A DNA stretch of 64,000 nt from Larus michahellis (taxonomy: Eukaryota > Chordata > Aves > Charadriiformes > Laridae), in assembly GCF_964199755.1 (NCBI RefSeq), contig NC_133930.1, positions 55,519,962 to 55,583,961 on the forward strand. Reading direction: 5' to 3'. Positions 26,001 to 36,821 of this stretch are shown here, one piece after another. How positions within the stretch are numbered: the stretch's first letter is position 1; each line of letters starts with the position of its first letter. A program made the position numbers and the translations under genes. The notes under the pieces were generated by a model. The model saw only the letters and a list, made by a program, of their open reading frames with translations, had not been told where the DNA came from and made no database searches.

Positions 26001-29000
26001 TGCCCCACTCCATCCTTCCTTTCTCTTTGCTCAGGAAGAATGTTAAGTCCTGGCTCTTCTGGAGCAGGCACAAGGCTTGAATGATAACCACTTCACCAAG
26101 GACTGCCCTTTCCTCTGCAATCAGTGATTGCATTCCCGACATAGCGCTCCATTCCTCATTGCCTCCTGAGGCGGGAGCCAGTTGGGGAAGAAAGAATGGA
26201 GATGTACGCCTGCGTGGCTGATGGGAGGGTGATATTTCACATATGCCTTTCTTAGCTGCCGTGATGCAACGCACAAACTGTTCCCTCTGCTCCTGTACCT
26301 ATTGTGCTACTAATCCACTATTGTGCTCCCACCACTGAACTGTCCCCACCTGCAACTGCATCAGAATTGAAACTACCAGAAGCAACAAAAAGCCAAATTT
26401 TTCAGAAGTACTTGGCTTCTCAGTAATAAGAAATAGGTGTTTGGCTCCCCAGAAATTTGTAGTTCTATTCAGAAACATAGTTAGTTGCTGATTTTTTTAT
26501 CTGGCTTTTAAACAGATAACACTTTTCTTGAAACCCTATACGCCTACAGCCCACTAATAGACTTGGAAAGGGTGAATAATCATAGCAGTAACTTTTTTTG
26601 GCCAAAGAGGAACATCAAGCTCCATCTAGCAAGTTCTGCCCCCTCTCTTACTTTGCCAGCCCCATCACCACCTTGCGTCACAACGTGGACAATCAGGCAG
26701 GAAGCCTGAAGCGACTGTGGGATCTGTTTCCAGGCTCTGAGCAACGATTCATGATTTGCTGACGCTGACACCATGAATGACCTCGAGGCCAAGGTTTGGG
26801 GCAAGGGATGGAGATGCTGGTGTTTCTCCCATGCATCCCCTGGTTGCCCTTGCCCCGGCAGTGTTCAATAGCCTCCCCTGCTGCCTGCCCTCTCATCCTC
26901 TGACAGCCGGGAGCACTTGGCAGGCTTCTTTGAGACAGACTTCTTCACAGTACCAAGTTTCGGCTCTTCCCCGATTCTCAGCCCTTCAGCCCATTCTGCC
27001 TTTGCAGCCTTACCACGACAGATTTTCTTTGCTGCTCTCCCAGAGCACCACCATCCCTTGGGCTGTGACAGCGGGTTTTGCATGCTGGCAGCACAGTTGA
27101 GCTCTGTTCTGGCATGTTTGTGGGGCTCACGCCTTTTCCCCTCCCTCCACAAGGGCATCCATGGCCTCAGCCACTGATCCTTCACCCCTGCTGTGCCAGA
27201 CAGGCCTGTGTGGCCACCCAGACGGGCCATGAGCTCATCCGCTGCCTCTGGGGAGCATTGCTCGCTGCTGCTGTGACCCCTCTGACTCCTCCAGCAGCAC
27301 TGGCAGAGCAGCACAGCAGGCAGGCGCCTGGCAGGGGACTCGCTATGCTCTGTGTATGGTGCAGGTCACCCACCTTCTCCCTGCCCACCAGCTGAGCCTG
27401 GGGGAGATTTCCCAACAGCCCCACACAGCTCAGGGCAGCTGAGGAGGTGCCGCTAATGGGAGAGCTAACAATCTGGGGACTGACAGATCATCAAGAAGGA
27501 TGTACTCTGGTAATCTGGGCTCAGATGAGACCAGACAACATCTTGGCAAGAGATGCCAAACATCTGCACTGGCAGAGAGAGCCCAGGTGGCCAGGAAAGC
27601 CAGCAGGGATGGTAAGGAGTGTGGCAGCAAAGAGGCACTGCACCCCGTTGCAGCTCGGGGTTTCAGGGCAGAGCGCTGTAGGCTGGCACGCTGTGGGGCA
27701 TAGATGCACAGACCTGGGGGCAGTGGTGTTTTGGAAGGAGCCAGAGAGGATATCTGACTTGGAAAAGTTGGTGGGTTTCAGACGTAGCTCAGCTCCACAA
27801 AGGAGCAAGGTGGGGCTTTCAGCTTGAAAGCTCTCTCTCTGCACCCACACCTCGCCGTTGTCCGCTTTCAAGGGAGGCAGTCTGGGGACACACCTAGAAA
27901 GCCAGTGAGTTTATATCTATACAGCACTGGGAGAGATCAGAACAACGCACATTCCTCCTGTTGGCATTCTTGTGTTGTTTTTGGCAATGGTATAGACACC
28001 TTATGGCTACACGGCACATGTCGGGGATACAACCTCATGGCAAGCGTGGCACAATTTTTTCAAGTGAAAAGCAGTTTACCTAGGCACAAGGTGGATCCCT
28101 TGAAATTTTTCCATCAGGGCTGCCCAAGCTCGAACGTGTGGGAACCACAGGGCGATGTTTTCTGGAGCACCTTTTGCAAAAGCTGGGACTCGCTGCACTA
28201 AAGGCAACTCATCTGGTGAGATGACAGCTCAGTGCCAGTAATAATAATAACCCCACCCAGTGATTTACAGACTGGGCAGCGCCGGCTCTAGTACATTATC
28301 AACAAGGTCATTTTGAGTCTTAAAATTGGGGACTATTTCTTGTTTTCATTATCCAAGGAAAAATCTTGCACTCAAAATACTTTGTTACGGTCTTGGTAAA
28401 TCCTTCAGTTTTCAGTATCCTTGTTGCTCCTCTTTAGCTTTGTTGTAATCTGACATATCTGTGTTTAATAATTTCTCTGTTACTGAGTTCTTTAAATTAT
28501 ACATAAAGAATGCAAAAACAATCAGAGAGGAACTTGAATATTTCATATTAAAACTAAATGTTTTATAATTGCTTACAGAATGAAATTAATAAGGAAAGTT
28601 GGCCAATGCTGTATAATTTATGCTGTGCTTCAGCAGGAAAAGAGGGGCTAGAGCTTAGATTTGTTTGAAGTTGTTCTTTCCTTGTCTCACCTGGCAGGGT
28701 GGCAGCCTCTGCCAGGGCAGAGCTAACCTCCACCCTCAATCCAAGCAGCCCCGATTTTTGTTTATTGTGCATAACAACAGCTTTAAGAACAGTTAACAGT
28801 AACAATGTTCTGACAATGAGCAAACGGCCACAGTGTGCCTGTTTCTTTGGCTTGGTTTATGTGTCTTCCCTAACTATTTCGTCTGCTAATCTTCATGCTC
28901 TGAGGACAGACAGTGTGTCCTGACCCTATTAGCATTTAACTGCAAAAAGTCCGATAAACCTCTTTCTTACCTCTGAATTTTGGCTTGGGTATAAACCTTT

Positions 29001-32000
29001 GGAACAAGGCCACAGTCTGGAGGCGTGGGGAGGCTTACGCATTGTTTAGCATAGCAGTACTCTGAACTCAGGTGACGACTGTAGTACCAGAGACCACAAA
29101 TACCTCTGACCAGCTCTACCGCTTGGTCTGAAACTGGGGTTCTGCACTGAGCTAAGAAAGCAGCACATATGCTAGAGGCGTGAGTTGTAATTGCAGAGAT
29201 GCAGCCCAGTTGCGAAGTTTTCTCTAATGGCAATTCAGAACTAGACAAGCTGAGAGCAAGAATGAAGGGTAAAACCAAGAAGGAATATCTTCATAAAGGA
29301 GGTGAAGCTGTCAAAGCAGCTAAAAAGGGAGCAGGCACAAAGCGCTATGCTGCCTTCCCTGGGAGAGGGGAATTCACCTTCCATATGTGCTCGCAAATTC
29401 CTCAGTGACCGAGTTACTGAGGCTTTTTGTGCTTCATTTTCCACCTAGAGGACAATAGCACAGGGAGAGGATACAAACAGCTGTGGTCAGATGGCACAAT
29501 GATAAAAGCTCTGAGGGGCACAGATAAGCAAGGGATGACATACTGCAATGAGACAGTGCTGCAAGTAATGCCAGCAGACAAACAAATTTGGTGTTTTCCC
29601 ACACCCATCACAGCCAAAGGAGGAACAGCAATCGTAGCATTTCAACATTCAAGGTGTCACAGCGCAAGTACTGACAAAACTCACCAAGCCTCAAGGCATA
29701 CCTGCTGAGGAGATGTCGAATAAAAATTGTACTTCAACAGGAGGTACCTGAATGGACAAGGAGGGCCATGATTTTTTTTTTTTATCCCTTCTTATTTTAA
29801 TGTCCTTTGGCAAAATCAGGGTTCCCAGGAGTGGAATGACAAACCTGAAAATCCCATTACATGCAGGTGGATTTGGTTTTCCTCATTTTTTTTAAAGTCA
29901 TTTAGATGAGAGATGGATCAGAGCAAATTTACAGGGGAAGTTTTCTAGGTTTGGCACTCAAGTGAATCCATAGTTTGTTGCCCACAAAGCTCAATTCTCA
30001 GCTGATGAAAGCCAGTAGACGTCTTCTGCCTTTAGCACCTGAGTGATCTTTCCTTGACCATGCTGGAGCTGGGGTTAGTTGCCTCCACCGTGGTTTCAGC
30101 CTCCATAATTTTTCAAGTCAAACAACCCCTTAATGCTTGAATCAAGTGGATATTTAAACCCCTCAAATTTAAGGAATCAGCCTTGGTGAGTCAGAGGGAA
30201 AAGACTGCTCCTTTGATTGATCGTATCTGTGACTCAAAGCCAAGTACAGATTCAAACAAGCTAAACTGTCCCCAGGGGTCATACAACAGCGTGCCAGGCC
30301 TTTTGTATCTCGCATTAAAGTCATACCAGTCTCTGAAAGCCAAGCAGTTTGCAAATCACATGGATTAATATTAATTACTATTGAATGTACACAGCCGAAG
30401 ACCCTGTCCTGGACAGTTGGCGTTTTAAATAGTATAGGCAGAACTGGTGCGCGCACACACAGCTCTGGTCTTAGTCTGCTCCTGGGGACGCTGAGGGTGA
30501 GACCTCCCTGGCTCTTGGGCACAGAGGCAGATCACGGCGGGGGTGTGCTGGAGCCAGCACCTCGGCCTCCAAGGAGCTCCCACCTGGATCAGACCCTTCT
30601 CTGGAATCGTGAGAGGCTGAGCACGCGCGAGGCCCTGCAGGACTTCTCCAGCTCCTGGCGCTTGGCAAAGAGGCCCCGTCAGTCAGGCTGCACGCTGAGC
30701 TAAACATCGAGACACGTCTGATGAATCACAAGCGCGCAGCACGAGCCCAGAGGGCTGCAAAATACCTCTAGGGACTGGTTTGTGCCAGATGTCTCAGAAA
30801 GTTCAAGAGGAATTAGCTAAAGATGTGAATCAATTTGCTGTGGGGTTTCAAAAAGGCATTCGGCTTGCCTCGCTCCCGAAGCTAGGCTGCGTGGAGGCCA
30901 CCCTGCCTCTGAATCAGTATGCCCACACAGGTCTTCACTGCAGTGCAACTCACCCATTTTAAAGCAGAGTTACCTCACTTGAGGTCTAGCTATCTGGTCA
31001 AGCCCTTTGTGGTGGCATCAACTCCCGCGTGGAAGTGGAGCGGCCTTGAGTCACAGTGGAGCTCAGCCACTGTGTTCCTGAAAAGTATCATCTCCAGCCA
31101 ACGCGTGCTGTGGCTCCAAAGGTTGGTCAACTCATCTTACCTTCCTGACTGTGTGCTGACAAGCCCTAAGAGAAATGATGAGAGACCAAATGAAAAGTTA
31201 GTGAACGAGCAAGTCAGTGTAAACTGAGGGTGCCCACCATGGCAGGCAGACACATATCCTGGGAACGATGCAACGGTCCCTCATCTTCAGTCACGAGGCA
31301 GCGGAAATGCTACAGCTGTGAGATTTAAGCAGCAGATTGACTGGAAAGCTGATGCCTCAAACTCCCCAACTCCAGTGCTTCCCGGGCAGCTGCTTGTGGT
31401 GTCAGCCGGAGGGAGCCCAGTGCCCCAGGCTGGAGAAGGGCAGCGCAGATCACTGAAGCAAAGCCACGCTCCTCAGAGGAGCCGTCGCAGATGGAGGTCC
31501 CGGGGAGGCTGAAGTTTGACCAGGAGCATTTGCCTTGCTGTCTGGCTGGGCCCTTCACAGAAGAGGATTTCCCATCCACTGCAAAAATTGCCTTTATATT
31601 GCTGTAAGCCAACATGTTCAGTCTCTCCAGTGTCTTCACTGCAGTCATAGGGTGACCTGCTCACCTGCAGGTGAACAAGCAGCTAGGGGTTATGTACCAT
31701 GAGCAGCTGCCTTTGTGGCTTCACAGTTTTTCTTAGCTCCCAGGGTTGGAGGTTCAGGCCCCAAAACAGATCCAACAAGGGATAGTCAGAAAACTAGCCT
31801 GCAAGGAGTCTGGAGAGAAAAAGTAAGCAGCAGCAAAGGAAAACAAAGCTCCCCAAGGTTTCAATGTACCAGGTCCCCATCATCTGCCTACACTTTGCCC
31901 ACACACAGTTTAATCAGCGTGCCAGGGAGCCTGGCTCCCTGCCAACAGGAATGCAGATTCTGACAATTCATCTAAAGTGCAGTCAGGAATTGCAGCTAAA

Positions 32001-32025
32001 CAGAAAAAGAACTTCTTTTTTGGTG
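20001..32025. other. Intergenic, no gene recognised
   Basis: No protein-coding exon is supported. The parts at 21180-22450 and 26600-27900 are richer in GC and so carry longer chance reading frames on both strands. At 30450-30760 there is a small cluster of CpG dinucleotides that could be a weak regulatory element or a non-coding RNA promoter, but no exon is seen next to it. No CR1 copy was recognised here. Confidence 0.55.
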
Positions 32026-32070
32026 TTTTTTTTTTTTTTTTGGTTTTTGTTTTGTGTGTGTGTGTGTGTG
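32026..32070. repeat. T16 run plus (TG)9 microsatellite
   Basis: T16 at 32026-32041 is followed by a short T/G-rich spacer and nine TG dinucleotides at 32053-32070, ending in TATAT. This is a simple-sequence tract with Z-DNA potential in the TG part. Confidence 0.9.
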
Positions 32071-32450
32071 TATATGGGCTTTTTTTTCCCCCCCGAAACA
32101 ATTACAACCTCTAACTGCCGCCCACACCTCAGTTGCCTGAGAAACGCAGCGTGGGTACGGCTGTGGTAACAAGGACTCGGGTTTTACACCGTACCTGCTA
32201 TCATTGGCTGTCTGCAAGGCCCCCACAAAACTGTCCCAGCAGGATGTTTTAGCCCAGATATGGAGAGTATTCCTGCCCCAGGCACAGCCCACTACAAGCT
32301 CCTGCCACAGTGAGCATCACCCTGGGAGAAGCCAAGGGTGCAGTAATTGGTGTCTTTATTACCCTGGTAAATTATGATGGTAATGGCCTCAGCTCCATCC
32401 ACCTCAGTCTCAGTACTTGTATTTATGGGGTGCCCAGCACAGTTCAGCCA

Positions 32451-32500
32451 GGGATGGGATAGGATGGGATGGGATGGGATGGGATGGGATGGGATGGGAA
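32451..32500. repeat. (GGGAT)10 minisatellite-like array
   Basis: Ten consecutive 5-bp units of GGGAT occur, with one AGGAT variant (32461-32465) and a GGGAA last unit (32496-32500). The plus strand thus has nine GGG triplets; from 32466 on they are separated by AT, a sequence class able to form a three-tetrad G-quadruplex with two-base loops. Confidence 0.92.
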
Positions 32501-33890
32501 AGGAAGCAGTGAGCAACAAGAGCTGGGTATCACACATGCACTTCTGGCTTGACAGGAGCATTCTCCACACCCGCACTCACAGCAGCATCCCCATCATCAC
32601 CTTGATCAAAACCACTTCTCAAATGACAGGGCATGTGTCCGTGCTGAAGACTGTACCCCAACAAGTGTCCAGAGACACACACACACATTGGTTAACAAGT
32701 CCTGGTTGGAATTACCCTGAAAAGACAAAGTGTGCTTTTTCACACTGGACACCTGGGCAGAGCGGAGGATGTTGCTAAAACTGAATAAAATTATTCACCT
32801 TCCCAAAGAGGTGACAGAGACCTCTGCTGCACACTTCTGAGCTCAACATCAAAAGGTGAGGCAGATCGGAAAGATGATTTCTGGCTGAACAAAGACACTT
32901 TCTTGAGGTGGGGGCGGGGGGGAAGAAACCACCCACCCACCCCACATATTTTGAATAATCTCTGTATAGTGGTGAGGGGAAAACAGGCTTCAGCTTGGGG
33001 TTTTTTTTGTGGGGGGGTTCTGCCTTTTCCATCAAAGCCACTCCCCATTCAGCAGACAGTGCACAGACCCAGGGATGTTGCTGCCTTCCAAACTACAAAG
33101 CACAGGAGGAAATATATATCTTGGCTAACTCTGACCAGTTCTCCCTGAAGGCCAGCACACAGCACACTCTCCTGACCCCATGGCAGCCCTGACAGTGTTC
33201 AAAGTGCCTCTGCAAACATGGGGGAATGAGAACTTTTCACTAAAAGAGCACTTGGAGAAAGGGACGCATTAGGCAACCTTTACAGGTGGCTGCTCTTTTC
33301 TTGTTAACGGATTGCATTTTCCAAGAGATAACTGAACCTGTGTCCTCTTGAGTTGCCTCCCATGCTTTTTCTTTACAGCCTTGTTCAGTTTTCTTCTTGC
33401 CTCTGGCTTTCAAACAGTTCCTGGTTGCTCTACCCTTGGGCAAACCCTCCTTGCCATCTTCTTTTCCACAGAGTTTTCAGTCCCCGTATATTCTGCTTTC
33501 TTCTGCAGTCTTCTAGTCATCTGTACAGTACATTTCACCTACATTTCAAGACTGCACAGATAAAGGCCCACCAGTACGTTTACACATTCAGACAAGTAGT
33601 GTTTGTTCTTTGAGGAAACACGATGCTTGTGCACTATAAAAGTCTGTCCCTGAGATTTTAATTCACAGACCTTGCTTTCCCAATGCATCCATTTTACTGT
33701 TATTGTTGCATTCTCAAGACTCATCCTTTTAAGCTTGTGGTTTGTGGTCACTGGCAGAACTCCTGCATAATTCAAATATTTTCAAATATTCCTACAAACA
33801 TCCTTGCAGTTATCTAAGTCATTAAACTTGTTGTGGCTGAAGCAAGTTAAGATTAAGTACAAATTGTCCTGCAGCCTTTCTCCCCATTAA
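32501..33890. other. Intergenic, no gene recognised
   Basis: No exon is supported. There is a GGGGGCGGGGGGG-type purine-rich patch at 32908-32922 and a T8/G7 patch at 33001-33018, both low-complexity. Reading frames are under 140 codons and have no recognisable domain. Confidence 0.6.
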
Positions 33891-33954
33891 CTGTTATTTC
33901 AGGAAGCAACTCCCTCCATTTAGATTGCAAGATCAAGATGTAACCAATTTCGGA

Positions 33955-34195
33955 AACTACAGTGTTTAGTCATTAAGAAACATATTACTAAGAAACTGGT
34001 CAATCTATTAAGTAATCAATATACTGACTATCAAATAAACACACTACTATCATTAATCTGCAATTACACTATTTTCCACCCTGTTACACACAATTATAAA
34101 GCTGTTAATCTAACACTCTTAAATCTTATGAATCACACACATCTACTATTCACTTACAAATTCACCACCTTTCCCTCCCTACATGACCTATCACC
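33955..34195. other. G-poor, strand-asymmetric stretch
   Basis: The plus strand is very poor in G and rich in A, C and T over about 240 bases (for example only about seven G between 34021 and 34193). No reading frame or repeat family is recognised. Possible sources are an old LTR fragment, a nuclear copy of mitochondrial DNA, or plain compositional drift. Confidence 0.5.
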
Positions 34196-34388
34196 AGGGT
34201 GGAAATCTATCTCTCTGCAGCCCACCCTCTCACAGGGAGTTTTTCAGACACAGACCTGATGGAAAGCCCAACAGGGAGTCCTGCCGGCTCGGGTTTGCAA
34301 GCCAGCATCACTGCCATCTGTAGGCACCTGTGCTCTTTTCAGAAGATCCCCCCATCCTTTGTTCTTTACCTGACTTTCTACCTTATTC

Positions 34389-34668
34389 ATAGAATCATAG
34401 AATAGTTTTAGTTGGAAGGGACCTTTAAAGGTCATCTAGTCCGACCCCTCTGCACTGAGCAGGGACACCTTCAACTCGATCAGGTTGCTCAGAGCCCCGT
34501 CCAACCTGACCTTGAATGTCTCCAGGGATGGGGCAGCTACCACCTCTCTGGGCAACCTGGGACAGTGTTTCACCACATTCAGTGTAAAACATTTCTTCCT
34601 TCTACCTAGTCTAATTCTACCCTCGTTTAGTTTAAAACCATTACCCCTTGTCTATTGCAACAGACCCT
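34389..34668 (-). mobile_element. CR1 retrotransposon, 3' end fragment
   Basis: The left edge carries the typical CR1 terminal repeat (ATAGAATCATAGAAT read on the plus strand), then the well-known TTGGAAGGGACC and TCATCTAGTCC blocks. The element is in minus orientation, so its 3' end is on the left. It is 5' truncated, as most avian CR1 copies are. It continues through the conserved segment that would encode the end of the reverse-transcriptase ORF and stops near a C-rich/A-rich junction at about 34668. Confidence 0.9.
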
Positions 34669-36799
34669 GCTAAAAAAATTTTACCCACCTTTTCATTTTT
34701 TCCATTTGTGGAACAACCTTTTTGCCACCCTTGGATCTGCAAACCTGGCATGGTGGCTAGCTGTCGTGCAGTAGTTCATGTTTTCTAGGATGGCCCTTTT
34801 TCTGGGAGAAATGGCTACTATAGCTGCTGGCATAATTTCTTTTGAGAAACATCAATTTATCAGCAAATGTGGAAAGAAAGAGCTGGAACATGCAATGGCC
34901 TGACAGACAAAAACCTGGGTCATCATCATGTCATTCCCCTTAAAAGCCACCAGGTATTTTCTCTTTTCTTGCTGTACAAGGAGGCCACTGCAGTACATCA
35001 GTGCTCTGCTGGGTAAGAACTTTCTTCCTGTTTCTAATCTAGAGATACCTGTGACAATTTCAGAGCAAGCTGTGCTTTCCTTTTGGGCTAAGTCACTCTC
35101 TCATGCTACCTTATTTATAAATACCCAAAGAGATATGTAGCTTCTATGGAGGTTTCACCTGCATACTTTCAGGCTGCCTTGATAATTATATTCTGGTTGG
35201 AAACTTGAACTGAAAATGGACAATGAAGAGAATACAAATGCATCTGTCTTTCACTTTGCACCTGTTCTGTTATTTTGTTCTAGTTTAATGCATTGTGAGC
35301 AACGTGATGAGACTAATGATTCTGGGCAGAAAGGGATCACCAGAAAATGCTCAGCAATGACTTTGTCAGCTAGAAAGACAAAATAGGAAAAGATGTGGTG
35401 AGCAGCACTGACATTAGCATTCAGACACGGTTAAAACATTGATTTGGGCTTAAAGGAGGCATTTAATACATCTTTGTAAAATACTCCCACCTATCCTCAC
35501 CAGCACTTTGTTTAGTCTTTTCGCAAAAGATGTACTAATCCAGGAACATACAGTGGAACCAAAAACCCAGAGTGTTTTGAAGTTATCAGGATGGAACAGC
35601 GATGAAAAAATCTGACATCCCATGGCATAGTGTGAAGAAAAAAAAGTGCATGACTACCTCAAATGCTGGAGGTCTTGCCATTCATCTAAAGGCAACATGC
35701 TCTAGAAGGAAAGAAGACAAAAACCCAACCATCTCAAGATAGTGAAACATTCACAGAGATTTTGGTAAGAAAAACATGTCTTCCCTGCTATTGTCTCCAA
35801 ATACAAGTTCCCAGCCCTGCTGTAAAGCTTCTCCATGCCCCTGGTATTGGACATGTCTTCTTCATTTGCCCTGATACTCACTCTCTACACAGTATCGCAC
35901 GTCCCCCACTGAGCCATGTCCAACCCAAGAACTGTAAGCACAAGGCTGTTTGCTTTCTGTGTGTTGTACAGCTTGTTTCCTCTCACTGGATAGCCATTTG
36001 TTTCCTCTCAAATGGATAGCCATTTGTTTCTTGCCCAGTCCCACCTCTGTCTTTCTCCAGTTCCCTTTTTTCTTTATTGTCCGATTTTTCTGCCTCTCAT
36101 GGGTCCTTGCTTCCCATCCAGCAGGCTAACAGCAATTCCCAACTTTAACAGTGCCCTCAAACAAACTACCTCATAAAGATTTTGAGGTCAACTCCCAATC
36201 ATTTTGGAACAGCTGTTTGCTGTAACCTCCCTTTTCCAGCCCATGTGCTGGCAAAACTATTTTTAATTTTTAATTAGCCAGTCCTCTTCTTGGCATCTCT
36301 TCACAGCTAAGTGGTGGTAACTGTGCAGGCTTCACCCACTGTAACAGCCTGGAGGGGAAGCCACCTCTTTCAGAGGTGCAGAAGGAAGAGAGAGATGCTC
36401 CAGCTGTCCTCACGCAGAACTAATGTCCATGCAGTACCCCTGGCTCCGTTGGTTACTCCAATCACACGCCTCCTCGTGCTCCCTTCAGTAAGGAGTGTTT
36501 GCTATATATTTGTGTGGGGCTACACTGGCCTCTGCCCTGGCAGAGGTATTCAGGTCCAGCCTGTGTTTCTGTAAGGCAGGCAGTACATGCACCCTCAGCT
36601 CAGGAAACTTTGAAACTGCTGACTGCCAGAAGTCAGAAAGGCGCACTAGTGAAAGGGGCTGCACCTGCTAATTAGTCTGTATCTTCCCTGAGCAGGACAG
36701 CCAGAGGCTACTGTATGAGCCAGTAAAGCCACCTTCATGTCCTTACTCGTAGGAAGCAACGGTAAGGGCTTCAAAAAAAACCAACATTCAACTGCAGAA
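34669..36799. other. Intergenic, no gene recognised
   Basis: Ordinary sequence of mixed composition. No exon with splice sites was found. It contains one 25/26-bp tandem duplication, listed separately. Confidence 0.55.
35976..36026. repeat. 25/26-bp tandem duplication
   Basis: Copy 1 is 35976-36000 and copy 2 is 36001-36026. Both start TTTCCTCTCA and end GGATAGCCATTTG; they differ by one inserted base and a substitution in the middle. A third partial start (TTTC) follows. Confidence 0.9.
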
Positions 36800-36815
36800 G
36801 ATGAAATACATTTGG

Positions 36816-36821
36816 TTTATT
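36816..36821 (-). terminator. PSD3: Candidate distal polyadenylation signal (AATAAA) for PSD3
   Basis: AATAAA is present on the minus strand at 36821-36816, with a second copy at 36955-36950. The sequence just upstream in transcription order (36830-37200) is AT-rich, as is usual near 3' UTR ends. It is about 9.8 kb after the PSD3 stop codon. I infer use of this site from position and composition only. Confidence 0.3.

Noticed and set aside
26865..27314. 149-codon minus-strand frame rich in Lys and Arg
   Set aside because: Open frames overlap it on the other strand in the same GC-rich patch; no family likeness.
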